NCBI RefSeq assembly: GCF_013087515.1
Contig: NZ_JABFCN010000058.1
Span: forward strand, 24,302 to 88,301
Reading direction: 5' to 3'
Source of the DNA: Rhizobium sophorae
GTDB taxonomy: Bacteria > Pseudomonadota > Alphaproteobacteria > Rhizobiales > Rhizobiaceae
DNA: 64,000 bases
Shown here: positions 17,450 through 25,369 of the stretch, one piece after another
How the letters are laid out: every line of letters starts with the position of its first letter
Numbering within the stretch: position 1 is the first letter of the stretch
Position numbers and translations under genes: made by a program
The notes under the pieces: generated by a model
Databases searched by the model: none
What the model saw: only the letters and a program-made list of their open reading frames with translations
Told to the model about the DNA's origin: nothing

Positions 17450-18322
17450 TCACTTCACGGCGCCGGCCGTCAGGCCGCGCACGTAATATCGTTGCAAGAG
17501 AAGGAAAAGCAGGATGCAGGGGACCATGGTCACGGCTATGCCGGCCTGCAGCGCACCCCAGTCGATGATGCCGTAGATGCCCGACGAAACATTCACCAGC
17601 ATGATCGGCAGCGTGAACTTGTTCTGGTCGGACAGGAAAATGAGGGCAGCGAGGAACTCGTTCCAGGAATTCAGGAAGGCGAACATCGCAACGGTGGCGA
17701 CACCGGGAAGCGCGATCGGCAGCATGATCCGGCGCAGGATCGTCGCCTGCGACGCACCGTCTATCCGAGCCGCTTCGATCAGCGCCTTCGGCACCGCATC
17801 GAAGGCGTTGCGCATCATGAAAACGGAAAAAGGAAGCTGGAAGGTCACGTAGATCAGCACCAGTCCGAAAAGGCTGTTCTGCAGCCGGAAGACCTTCAGG
17901 ATCAGGAAAAGCGGCGTCAGGATCGACTGGAACGGGATCATCATCGTCGCCATGATCAGCACGAAGAGCAGCGACTGACCGGGAAAACGGAATTTCGAAA
18001 ATCCGTATCCCGCCGGCACCGAGACGAGCACCGTCAGGATCACCGTTCCGGCGGCGATCAGCACCGAATTGCCGGCATAGACGTACCAGCCTGCACCGAC
18101 ATGTTCGAGGCGGCGGTAATTTTCAAGCGAGAAGGCTTTCGAGAAAAGCGCTGCCGGGTCGGCAAGTGCTGCGGCCGCGGGCTTGAAGGAATTGGCGAAG
18201 GACCAGACGATCGGCATCACGAAGAAGACGGCAAAGACGCATGCCGTCAGAACGAAGGCGAGATAACCGAGCCGCTCGCTCGCCGGCTTGACTGCGAGAT
18301 TGTGGTTGAGCCGTTCCATCAA
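17450..18322 (-). CDS. Carbohydrate ABC transporter permease (MalG type)
   Basis: The protein has 290 residues with six predicted membrane helices and the permease EAA loop (EAARIDGASQATILRRIMLP) that docks the ATPase. It begins with a cytoplasmic N terminus and the helix AFVLTACVFAVFFVMPIVWS. Its start overlaps the end of the MalF-type permease gene by four bases. It forms the channel with that partner for the solute delivered by the binding protein encoded at 19325. Confidence 0.92.
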   Translation of the reverse strand: MMERLNHNLAVKPASERLGYLAFVLTACVFAVFFVMPIVWSFANSFKPAAAALADPAALFSKAFSLENYRRLEHVGAGWYVYAGNSVLIAAGTVILTVLVSVPAGYGFSKFRFPGQSLLFVLIMATMMIPFQSILTPLFLILKVFRLQNSLFGLVLIYVTFQLPFSVFMMRNAFDAVPKALIEAARIDGASQATILRRIMLPIALPGVATVAMFAFLNSWNEFLAALIFLSDQNKFTLPIMLVNVSSGIYGIIDWGALQAGIAVTMVPCILLFLLLQRYYVRGLTAGAVK

Positions 18323-19242
18323 CCCTCCTCCGGCCGCTGGCGCAGCAGGACGAACTGGATCGCGCTGATCGCCACCAGGACGACGAGCAGGGCAAAGGAG
18401 ATCGCCGAGCCATAACCGAGACGGTAGGATGAGAACGAGGCGAGATAGATCGAGAAGACCGCGGAGATCGTGCTGTTCTCAGGGCCGCCCTGGGTAATGA
18501 TGAAGAACTGGTCGAAGGCCAGCATCGACGAGGTGACGTTGAGGACGAGCGCCAGCACGACCGAGTTCCTCATCAAGGGCAGCGTGATGCGCCGAAACCG
18601 GCTCCAGACGCTGGCTCCGTCGATCCTGGCCGCTTCGATGACGTCGTTGGATATGCTCTGTAGGCCGGTCAGAAGGATGATCATCGTGAAGCCGGCTGTT
18701 TTCCAGACGACCATCAGAATGACGACGCCGAGTGCCGGCCAGAAACTTTCGAGCGGCCTCGGGGCGCTGTCGATGATGCCTGCTCCGCGCAGCAACTGCG
18801 CAAAGACGCCGCTATCGGGATTGAGCAGCCACATCCACAATGTCGAGGCCGCCCCGAAGCCGATGACGACCGGCATGAAATAGATCGTGCGGAAAAAGCC
18901 GGCGATGCGCAGCGGCCGGTCGACGAGCAGCGCCAGAGGAAAGGCCACCAGGAAGATCGCAGCCGTGACGAGCACCGTATAGAGCAGCGTGAAACCCAGA
19001 GAATGCCAGAGCTGGGTATCGCCGATCAGCTCGGCATAGTTGGAGAGGCCGATGAATTTAGTCCGGCCAAGAAGCGGCCAGTTGTAGAAACTCATCCAGA
19101 CCGTCATGACAAGCGGCACGAGGAAAAGCACGACGATGAACAGCAAGCCCGGCAGGATGAAGGCAAGGCCAAGCCAACCCTTTGGCTCCGGTTCTCCGGT
19201 CGCGACCGCGCGCCTCCGGCTGCGAAGTGTCGAGGATATCAC
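18319..19242 (-). CDS. Carbohydrate ABC transporter permease (MalF type)
   Basis: The protein has 307 residues from a GTG at 19242, chosen because GGAGGAG stands 5 bases upstream. Longer readings would run back through the hairpin toward the binding-protein gene and add an unlikely Ser/Arg-rich leader. Six membrane helices start at WLGLAFILPGLLFIVVLFLV, with the EAA loop EAARIDGASVWSRFRRITLP. It pairs with the overlapping MalG-type permease. Confidence 0.9.
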   Translation of the reverse strand: MISSTLRSRRRAVATGEPEPKGWLGLAFILPGLLFIVVLFLVPLVMTVWMSFYNWPLLGRTKFIGLSNYAELIGDTQLWHSLGFTLLYTVLVTAAIFLVAFPLALLVDRPLRIAGFFRTIYFMPVVIGFGAASTLWMWLLNPDSGVFAQLLRGAGIIDSAPRPLESFWPALGVVILMVVWKTAGFTMIILLTGLQSISNDVIEAARIDGASVWSRFRRITLPLMRNSVVLALVLNVTSSMLAFDQFFIITQGGPENSTISAVFSIYLASFSSYRLGYGSAISFALLVVLVAISAIQFVLLRQRPEEG

Positions 19243-19284
19243 CGCTACTCCTCCTTCCGCTTGAAAATCGAGATGTGAAGGCGA

Positions 19285-19312
19285 CGGCAGGGCATCCGCG
19301 GATACCCTGCCG
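19285..19312 (-). terminator. Hairpin between binding-protein and permease genes
   Basis: CGGCAGGG pairs with CCCTGCCG, and the loop contains a further ATCC-GC-GGAT stem. It is placed just after the binding-protein stop inside the operon, as seen for other SBP genes here. It likely protects or attenuates the transcript so that the binding protein is made in excess. Confidence 0.55.
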
Positions 19313-19324
19313 AAACGCGTCGGC

Positions 19325-20572
19325 TTAGTTCGGATTGGTGCGTTCGAGGATACGGGTGAAGTCGGCCTGCGTCTTGGCGATCGTTGCGTCGACGTCGTCA
19401 CCGAAGATCGTGCCCTGGATCAGATTGAGGAAGGGTCCGGTGCGGCTGACGAAGAGTTCGTCGGACGAAAATGTGTAGGGCGTGCGCGCCTTGGCGAGGA
19501 TATTGTAGGCGACGAGATTGCGCTGATCGAACTTCGCATAGGCTTCCGCTGCGAGGTCGGTACGCGACGGCATCCCCGATTCCTGGGTGATGTAGACCTG
19601 CTGCTCGGGCTGCATGTAAAAATTGACGAAGTCGAGCGCGACTTTCTTCTTCTCTTCGCTGATGCCCTTGATCAGGGAAAGCGTATCGCCGCCGGCAAAG
19701 CTCGATTCACCGCCCTTAGGCCCGGGGATCGGTGCGACGGCGAATTTCACGTCGGGATATTTGCTGGTCAGCAGATTGACGATGTAAGAGCCGGTCATCA
19801 GGATGCCGACCTTGCCCGAGGCGAAGGCTTCGACGGCATTGTTGCCGTTGCCGGAACGCGAGGTCGGATGGATCGCGCCGGCCTTCCACATATCGCGATA
19901 GGCAGCAATGGTCTCACGCAGCGCCGGCGTGTCGACCGTAGCGCTGCGGCCGTCATCGCTCAGCACATCGGCATTGGCGGCCCAGAGATGCGGCAGGAAG
20001 TCGTAGATCAGCCAGCTTCCCGAATTGGCGACGAAATAGAAGCCATAGGTCTCGTTGCCGAGCGCGGCGATCTTCTTGGCGTCGGCGGCAATCTCCTCCA
20101 TCGATGCCGGCGCCTTGTTCGGATCGAGGCCGGCCTTGGTGAACAGATCGGTGTTATAAGCAATGATCGAGGCATCCGGCAGGGCCGGCACGCCGTAGAT
20201 CTTGCCGTCATAGGTGGCAAGGCGGATGTGGGACGGGCTCATGGCCGCGGAATAAGGCAGGCCCTTCACGAAGTCGGAGATATCCTCGAGACCGTCCGCG
20301 GCAGCAAAGGTAGGGAGATAGATCAGGTCGAGCACGGCACCGTCAGGAGCCGCGCTGCCGGCAATCGCCGCACCCAGCTTCGGCACCATCTGCTCCGCCG
20401 TGATCTGGGTGACGTTGACCTTGTCGGAGTGCGAGGCGTTGTATTTGTCGGCCAATCCCTGAAGGACGGCGCCGGACGACGTGCGCACCCATAGGGTGAT
20501 TTCTTCGGCGCCGGCGAGAGAAGAGCTTGCCAGCAGCGCAAGAGCGGTGATCGTTGTTTTCAGTCGAAGCAT
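19325..20572 (-). CDS. ABC transporter sugar-binding protein
   Basis: The protein has 415 residues with signal peptide TTITALALLASSSLAGAEE and a type 1 solute-binding fold (ITLWVRTSSGAVLQGLADKY; later DGKIYGVPALPDASIIAYN and FASGKVGILMTGSYIV). It is periplasmic and delivers an oligosaccharide or glycoside to the MalF/MalG-type permeases. It is first in the operon and diverges from a LacI gene. The 179-base divergent region holds two LacI-type operators and a TGTCGACA site. The GH127 gene in the operon points to a beta-L-arabinofuranoside or its glycopeptide as ligand (inference). Confidence 0.92.
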   Translation of the reverse strand: MLRLKTTITALALLASSSLAGAEEITLWVRTSSGAVLQGLADKYNASHSDKVNVTQITAEQMVPKLGAAIAGSAAPDGAVLDLIYLPTFAAADGLEDISDFVKGLPYSAAMSPSHIRLATYDGKIYGVPALPDASIIAYNTDLFTKAGLDPNKAPASMEEIAADAKKIAALGNETYGFYFVANSGSWLIYDFLPHLWAANADVLSDDGRSATVDTPALRETIAAYRDMWKAGAIHPTSRSGNGNNAVEAFASGKVGILMTGSYIVNLLTSKYPDVKFAVAPIPGPKGGESSFAGGDTLSLIKGISEEKKKVALDFVNFYMQPEQQVYITQESGMPSRTDLAAEAYAKFDQRNLVAYNILAKARTPYTFSSDELFVSRTGPFLNLIQGTIFGDDVDATIAKTQADFTRILERTNPN

Positions 20573-20644
20573 GCTTGTTCCCCTTTTTCTCGTTCAGGCC
20601 CAAGGCCATCGGACGAAATGGACGTTAGATCAGATTTTTTTTGA

Positions 20645-20652
20645 TGTCGACA
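20645..20652. promoter_or_regulatory. TGTCGACA site within a larger inverted repeat
   Basis: The octamer lies 73 bases before the binding-protein ATG. It sits inside a 9-bp perfect inverted repeat, ATCAGATTT (20629-20637) and AAATCTGAT (20665-20673). The right flank resembles that of the site at 13360. It may let the GntR protein encoded at 12554 act on this operon as well as the LacI protein. Confidence 0.45.
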
Positions 20653-20679
20653 GTCTGTGTGCATAAATCTGATGTCCGA

Positions 20680-20699
20680 TTGATAAAACCTTTTAACAG
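20680..20699. promoter_or_regulatory. LacI-type operator, distal copy
   Basis: TTGATAAAACCTTTTAACAG matches the proximal site at 20711 in its TAAAA-TTTTA arms. Centre-to-centre distance to that site is 31 bases, about three helical turns, suiting cooperative binding of two dimers. Confidence 0.55.
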
Positions 20700-20710
20700 C
20701 TCATTTTTTT

Positions 20711-20730
20711 CTGCTAAAAGCTTTTATCAG
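20711..20730. promoter_or_regulatory. LacI-type operator, proximal copy
   Basis: CTGCTAAAAGCTTTTATCAG is a 20-base palindrome with one mismatched pair and the central GC/CG step common in LacI operators. It lies 21 bases before the TTG start of the LacI gene, in the region shared with the divergent GH127 transport operon. Confidence 0.65.
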
Positions 20731-20751
20731 GGATCGAACACGAGGCAGATC

Positions 20752-21768
20752 TTGAACAATACGGGTGATCGGAGACGGACGATTTACGACGTGGCAAAGG
20801 CTGCGGGCGTCAGCATTTCGACGGCGTCAAACGCACTGAACGGCACGGGCCGGACGAACGCCGAGACGCGCGAGCGGGTTCGGCGCGTGGCGGAGGAGAT
20901 CGGATTTCGGCCCAATGCACTCGCTCGTGGGTTGCTAAGCAAGCGAAGCCATGCGATCGGCATGCTGACGAACGATACCTATGGGCGACTGACGCTGCCG
21001 ATGGCGGCCGGGGTATCGGAGGTGCTGGTCGATCACGGCGTGTCCGTCTTCCTCTGCGCCACGAACAATGATCCAAGGCTCGCCCAGCAGCACCTGGAGG
21101 CGCTTCTCGACCGGCAGGTCGACGGCATCATATTCACCGCGACGCGCCTCGACCTCACGCCGCCGGTCCAGCTATCCCGCCTGCCGATACCCGTCGTCTA
21201 CGTCTTTGCCGAGGGGCCGGCTGACAGCGTCACCTTCTTTCCGGATGACGAACAGGGCCCCCGCCTCGCCGTCGATCACCTGAAAGAGCTCGGTCGCTCG
21301 CGGATCCTCCACATCACCGGGCCGCGGGATTATCTGGCCGCTCGCATCCGTGCCCAATCCTATCTCGACGCCTGCGGCGACGGGGCCGAAGCGATGTTCG
21401 GCGACTGGTCGGAGGAATGGGGTCACGAAGCCGTTCAGACGGTGTTTGCCCGGCCCGGCGCAAAACCCGACGCCATCTTCTGCGGCAGCGACGAGATCGC
21501 CCGAGGTGTCATCGATGCGCTACGCGACCTCAATGTGGAGATTCCCACGGATGTCGCCGTGGTCGGCTTCGACAATTGGGAGGTCGTGGCACGGCAGACG
21601 CGCCCGCCGCTGACCACCATCGACATGGAGTTGAAGGAACTGGGCCATCGCGCCGGCCTGGCAATCCTCAGCCTCTCCAAGGGTGAACCGGTCCCTGCCG
21701 GCATCACGAGATTGCCGTGTCGCCTGGTCGTGCGGCAATCGTGCGGCAGCCCCCTTCGATCCGACTGA
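20752..21768 (+). CDS. LacI-family transcriptional regulator of the GH127 operon
   Basis: The protein has 338 residues from a TTG at 20752. That start is preferred because a GAGGCAG box precedes it, the helix-turn-helix (RTIYDVAKAAGVSISTASNALN) begins nine residues later, and the longer frame would run across the two palindromic operators. The hinge FRPNALARGLLSKRSHAIG and a sugar-binding-like domain ending VAVVGFDNWEVVARQTRPPLTT follow. It probably represses the divergent binding-protein operon and itself through the operators at 20680 and 20711 (inference). Confidence 0.88.
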   Translation: MNNTGDRRRTIYDVAKAAGVSISTASNALNGTGRTNAETRERVRRVAEEIGFRPNALARGLLSKRSHAIGMLTNDTYGRLTLPMAAGVSEVLVDHGVSVFLCATNNDPRLAQQHLEALLDRQVDGIIFTATRLDLTPPVQLSRLPIPVVYVFAEGPADSVTFFPDDEQGPRLAVDHLKELGRSRILHITGPRDYLAARIRAQSYLDACGDGAEAMFGDWSEEWGHEAVQTVFARPGAKPDAIFCGSDEIARGVIDALRDLNVEIPTDVAVVGFDNWEVVARQTRPPLTTIDMELKELGHRAGLAILSLSKGEPVPAGITRLPCRLVVRQSCGSPLRSD

Positions 21769-21808
21769 AAACGACGGCAAGAACAGAGACAAGGCGGCGC
21801 CGTCGCTA

Positions 21809-22867
21809 TTATTTGTCCGTGCCATTGCCGGAACGGATCAGGCTGTTGCGGCTGACCAGCGACGGTGTCTGGAGAATATGCTCGGCGCTGGTGCGGCCTT
21901 CTATTCTGGAAATCAAGGCCCTGGTGGCGACCTGGCCGAGCTCCCTGCCCGACTGATCGATGCTTGCGAGATTGACGAGGCCAAGTGCCGCGGTCGACGA
22001 GTTGTCGTATCCGATGACGGCGAGGTCTTCGGGCACGCGCACACCCATCTCCATGGCCAGGCTCAGAAGGATGATCGCGTCGAGATCGCTCCAGCAGAAC
22101 ACGGCGTGCGGCCTGTCCTTCCTCGATAGGAATTTTCGCATTGCCTCTTCCCGCTTTGGCGAGGCTATCGGAATTTTTCCGATCACTGCAGACGAGCCGA
22201 GCCCGCTGCGCTGCATCGCCCGGCGAAACCCGATTTCACGCTGGCGGACGACTGAGACCGCGTGTCCCTCGCGCTCTCCAAGGCTGAGCATCTCGATGTC
22301 GCGATAGCCGCAGGCAAGAAGCGCTTCCACGGCGATCTCCGCGCCGCGCTGATCGTCGGTGTTGACGGTGTCGAAGGCCGTCGCGCCGGCATCGTGGTAA
22401 CCGACCGCGACGATCGGTATCTGGACTGCGAACTTTGCGAGGATCTCCGAGGGCAAGCGCGGCGCAACGAGGATCAGGCCGTCCATCTTGTAGTCGATCA
22501 TCGACTCGATCAACGACGTCTCCAGTTGCACGCGCGCATCGCTGACGCCGATCATCGCCTGATAATGCGAGGGCGCCAGCACCCCGTTCACGCCGGCAAT
22601 CACCTCAGGAAGGAAGGGATTGCGAATGTCGATCAGGAGCACGCCGATGGTGAAGCTTCGACCGCGCAGCCCCCTGGCTGCCCGCGATGGGCGATATGCG
22701 AGCACCTCGATGGCATCCGTCACCCTTGCGCGCAACGCGTCACTGACGCCGTAGGCGTTGCGCATCACCTTGGAAACCGCTGCGACCGATACGCCTGCAT
22801 GGGTTGCCACGGTCCGGATCGTCACGCGATCGTTTCGTTGCGGCTTTTGTTTGTCTTCGATGGGCAT
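21809..22867 (-). CDS. LacI-family transcriptional regulator of the rhamnosidase operon
   Basis: The protein has 352 residues from the ATG at 22867. The helix-turn-helix VTIRTVATHAGVSVAAVSKVMR and hinge YRPSRAARGLRGRSFTIGVL precede the effector domain, which ends DLAVIGYDNSSTAALGLVNL. The upstream extension present in the same frame overlaps promoter sequence and is not taken. It diverges from the GH78 gene, with a perfect 11-bp inverted repeat between them, and likely senses a rhamnoside or rhamnose. Confidence 0.9.
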   Translation of the reverse strand: MPIEDKQKPQRNDRVTIRTVATHAGVSVAAVSKVMRNAYGVSDALRARVTDAIEVLAYRPSRAARGLRGRSFTIGVLLIDIRNPFLPEVIAGVNGVLAPSHYQAMIGVSDARVQLETSLIESMIDYKMDGLILVAPRLPSEILAKFAVQIPIVAVGYHDAGATAFDTVNTDDQRGAEIAVEALLACGYRDIEMLSLGEREGHAVSVVRQREIGFRRAMQRSGLGSSAVIGKIPIASPKREEAMRKFLSRKDRPHAVFCWSDLDAIILLSLAMEMGVRVPEDLAVIGYDNSSTAALGLVNLASIDQSGRELGQVATRALISRIEGRTSAEHILQTPSLVSRNSLIRSGNGTDK

Positions 22868-22962
22868 GAAATCTCTGGCTTGCGGCTGCGAGTCGTCAAC
22901 AGCGCCCGCTGAACCACCATGGCAGACTGGCAACGAAATTTCTATTGCGCTTCCGAAGAAAA

Positions 22963-22992
22963 TGTAGAACGTTATATGGAGAACGTTCTACA
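22963..22992. promoter_or_regulatory. Inverted-repeat operator before the rhamnosidase gene
   Basis: TGTAGAACGTT and AACGTTCTACA are perfect inverted repeats separated by 8 bases. The right arm also forms its own palindrome AGAACGTTCT. The repeat ends 18 bases before the GH78 ATG, placing it over the probable transcription start, where a LacI repressor would block transcription. Confidence 0.7.
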
Positions 22993-23010
22993 AATTGTCG
23001 GGAGGACTTT

Positions 23011-25332
23011 ATGAACTTTCAGCCGGCAGCCGTCAGCGGCAATCTCGTTTCGCGCGCCTGGTCCGGGGATATGATCGCGCCGCTGTCGGACGGCGGCCAG
23101 GGAACGGTCGCAAGCTTCGTCTCCAGCACCTTCGATCATGATGGCGCGGGGCTTCCGGTCGAACTCTTCATCTCCGCTCTTGGCCTCTATCGCTGCTTCA
23201 TCAACGGCATTCGCGTCGGCGACGACCTGTTGACCCCAGGCTGGACGAACTACGACGATCGCCTTGCCTATCAGCGATATGATGTCTCGAATCTGCTCAA
23301 GCCGGGCCAGAACCGGATCGAGATCTGGCTTGCCGACGGGTGGTACCGGTCGCCTTTGATGTGGGGCGCTAAAGCGATCCCGAACTGCTGGGGCGACAGA
23401 ATCGGCGCTATCGCCGATCTGATCGGACCTGATGGCACCATTCTTTCGACCGACACCACATGGCGAAGCGGTCTTCTGCCGATCCTGAAGTCGGGGATCT
23501 ATTTCGGCGAGGTCTACGATGCCCGGCAGGAAAACCGCGTCGAAACCCACGGCACCGAGAGATTGCCGTTCGACAGGGAATTGCTCGTCGCGCATGAAAC
23601 TGCTGCGGTGCGCGAGTTGCGGCCACTCGCCCCTGTGGAAAGCTGGACCGACGATGACGGCAGGACGGTCTACGATTTCGGCCAGAATGCTGGCGGCTAT
23701 ATCAGATACACGGTCCGCGGCATTGCCGGCGCCGAAGTGCGGGTAGAGCATTCGGAAGTTCTCGGCCCTGATCGTCACTTCGACAATCGCAACTATCGCA
23801 CGGCCACCGCACATACAGTCTACACGCTGCGCGGCGACGGTGAGGAGACTTACGCGCCGCATTTCACCTTCCACGGCTTCCGCTATGCCAGGGTGACGGT
23901 CAAGGGCGACGCGAAGATCCTGGCGATCGCATCCGTGCCGATTTCGTCGGTGCCCGAGCCGGCCGGCGGTTTCACCTCGGGCAATGCGCTGGTCAATCGC
24001 CTCGTCGAGAATACCATCTGGTCGCAGCGCGCCAATTTCGTCGAAGTGCCGACCGATTGCCCGCAGCGCGACGAGCGCTTGGGCTGGACGGGCGACGCCC
24101 AGGTGTTTGCCGCAACCGCCTGCTGGCTGAGCGACAGCCAATCCTTCCTCAGGAAATATCTGCGCGACGTGATGGCCGACCAGCGCGAGGACGGCGCCGT
24201 CTCGCATTTTTCACCGGATCCGACACGTCTGCATCCGGCCAATTTCCCGGGCTATGCCGGCTCGACCGGCTGGGGCGATGCGATCGTCGTCATCCCCTGG
24301 GTTCTCTACACCCATTACGGCGATCGGGCTGTCCTGGCGGAATGTCTGGATTCGATGGTGCGCTGGGTCGATTTCGTCTGGTCGATCTCGGATGGTCCGC
24401 TGGTGCGCCCACCGTCGCGCTGGGGCGACCGCGGCTTTACCTTCGGCGACTGGCTGCAGCCGGTCGGCGACAACCGGAAGCCTCGCCCGACGATCGCCGA
24501 CGACTGCGCGGCCACACTCTACCATTTCATCTCGACCGACCTTCTGGCAAGGATCGCAGCCACGCTCGGCGAGCATGCGCTTGAAGAGCGAATGAAACAG
24601 CGCGCCAACGAAATCCGGCTGGCATTCACCAACGAGTTCATCACGCCATCGGGACGGCTCGCACACAACGACCAGACGTCCTATGCGCTGGCCTTCCTGC
24701 ACGAGTTGATACCGGCCGAGCATAGGCAAGCCGCACAGCAGCATTTCCGACAGGTGATCATCGATGCCGACTACAAAATCGGCACCGGCTTCATCGGCAC
24801 GCCTGCCCTGCTGCCGGCGCTGACGAAACTAGGGATGGACGATCTGGCCGAAAAGGTCTTCCTGCAGGAGGATGTACCGGGCTGGCTCTATCAGGTCTCG
24901 AAGGGAGCGACGACGATCTGGGAGCGCTGGGATTCCATGGCGCCCGACGGCACCATCTACGAACCCGACATGAACAGCTACAACCACTATGCCTATGGCG
25001 CCGTCTGCCAGTGGCTGTTCGAAAGCGTCGCCGGAATTTCGCCAAGCCCGAGCGCGCCCGGATTTATCGAGGTGATCGTCGATCCCGCACCGATTCCATC
25101 CCTTTCGCCGGTTTCGGCCTATCACGATATCAGCCAGGGACGCATCGAGGCCGGCTGGCATTGCGCCGGCAACGAGGTCACCTACGTGCTGACGCTTCCG
25201 GAGGGCTGCATCGGCCGGTTCCGGCCCGGAAAACGGCATCAAAACCCGTCGCTCAACGGAGAGCCTGTCGTCGAGGAAGCCATTCTTCCCTCGGGGACGC
25301 ACCGGCTCGTCTTTTCCCTACCCAATTCTTGA
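23011..25332 (+). CDS. GH78 alpha-L-rhamnosidase
   Basis: The protein has 773 residues. Beta-sandwich domains (about 1-315, with LYRCFINGIRVGDDLLTPGW) precede an (alpha/alpha)6 catalytic barrel bearing the family motif TDCPQRDERLGWTGDAQ (348-364), with Glu355 the probable acid. The C-terminal sandwich closes the protein. There is no signal peptide, so it is cytoplasmic. GGAGG stands 6 bases before the ATG; the longer frame would include the operator. It is followed by a binding-protein ABC system on the same strand, making a rhamnoside uptake and hydrolysis unit. Confidence 0.93.
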   Translation: MNFQPAAVSGNLVSRAWSGDMIAPLSDGGQGTVASFVSSTFDHDGAGLPVELFISALGLYRCFINGIRVGDDLLTPGWTNYDDRLAYQRYDVSNLLKPGQNRIEIWLADGWYRSPLMWGAKAIPNCWGDRIGAIADLIGPDGTILSTDTTWRSGLLPILKSGIYFGEVYDARQENRVETHGTERLPFDRELLVAHETAAVRELRPLAPVESWTDDDGRTVYDFGQNAGGYIRYTVRGIAGAEVRVEHSEVLGPDRHFDNRNYRTATAHTVYTLRGDGEETYAPHFTFHGFRYARVTVKGDAKILAIASVPISSVPEPAGGFTSGNALVNRLVENTIWSQRANFVEVPTDCPQRDERLGWTGDAQVFAATACWLSDSQSFLRKYLRDVMADQREDGAVSHFSPDPTRLHPANFPGYAGSTGWGDAIVVIPWVLYTHYGDRAVLAECLDSMVRWVDFVWSISDGPLVRPPSRWGDRGFTFGDWLQPVGDNRKPRPTIADDCAATLYHFISTDLLARIAATLGEHALEERMKQRANEIRLAFTNEFITPSGRLAHNDQTSYALAFLHELIPAEHRQAAQQHFRQVIIDADYKIGTGFIGTPALLPALTKLGMDDLAEKVFLQEDVPGWLYQVSKGATTIWERWDSMAPDGTIYEPDMNSYNHYAYGAVCQWLFESVAGISPSPSAPGFIEVIVDPAPIPSLSPVSAYHDISQGRIEAGWHCAGNEVTYVLTLPEGCIGRFRPGKRHQNPSLNGEPVVEEAILPSGTHRLVFSLPNS

Positions 25333-25369
25333 GGAGCATACACGTCACATCGTTCAGAGGAGGAACGTC

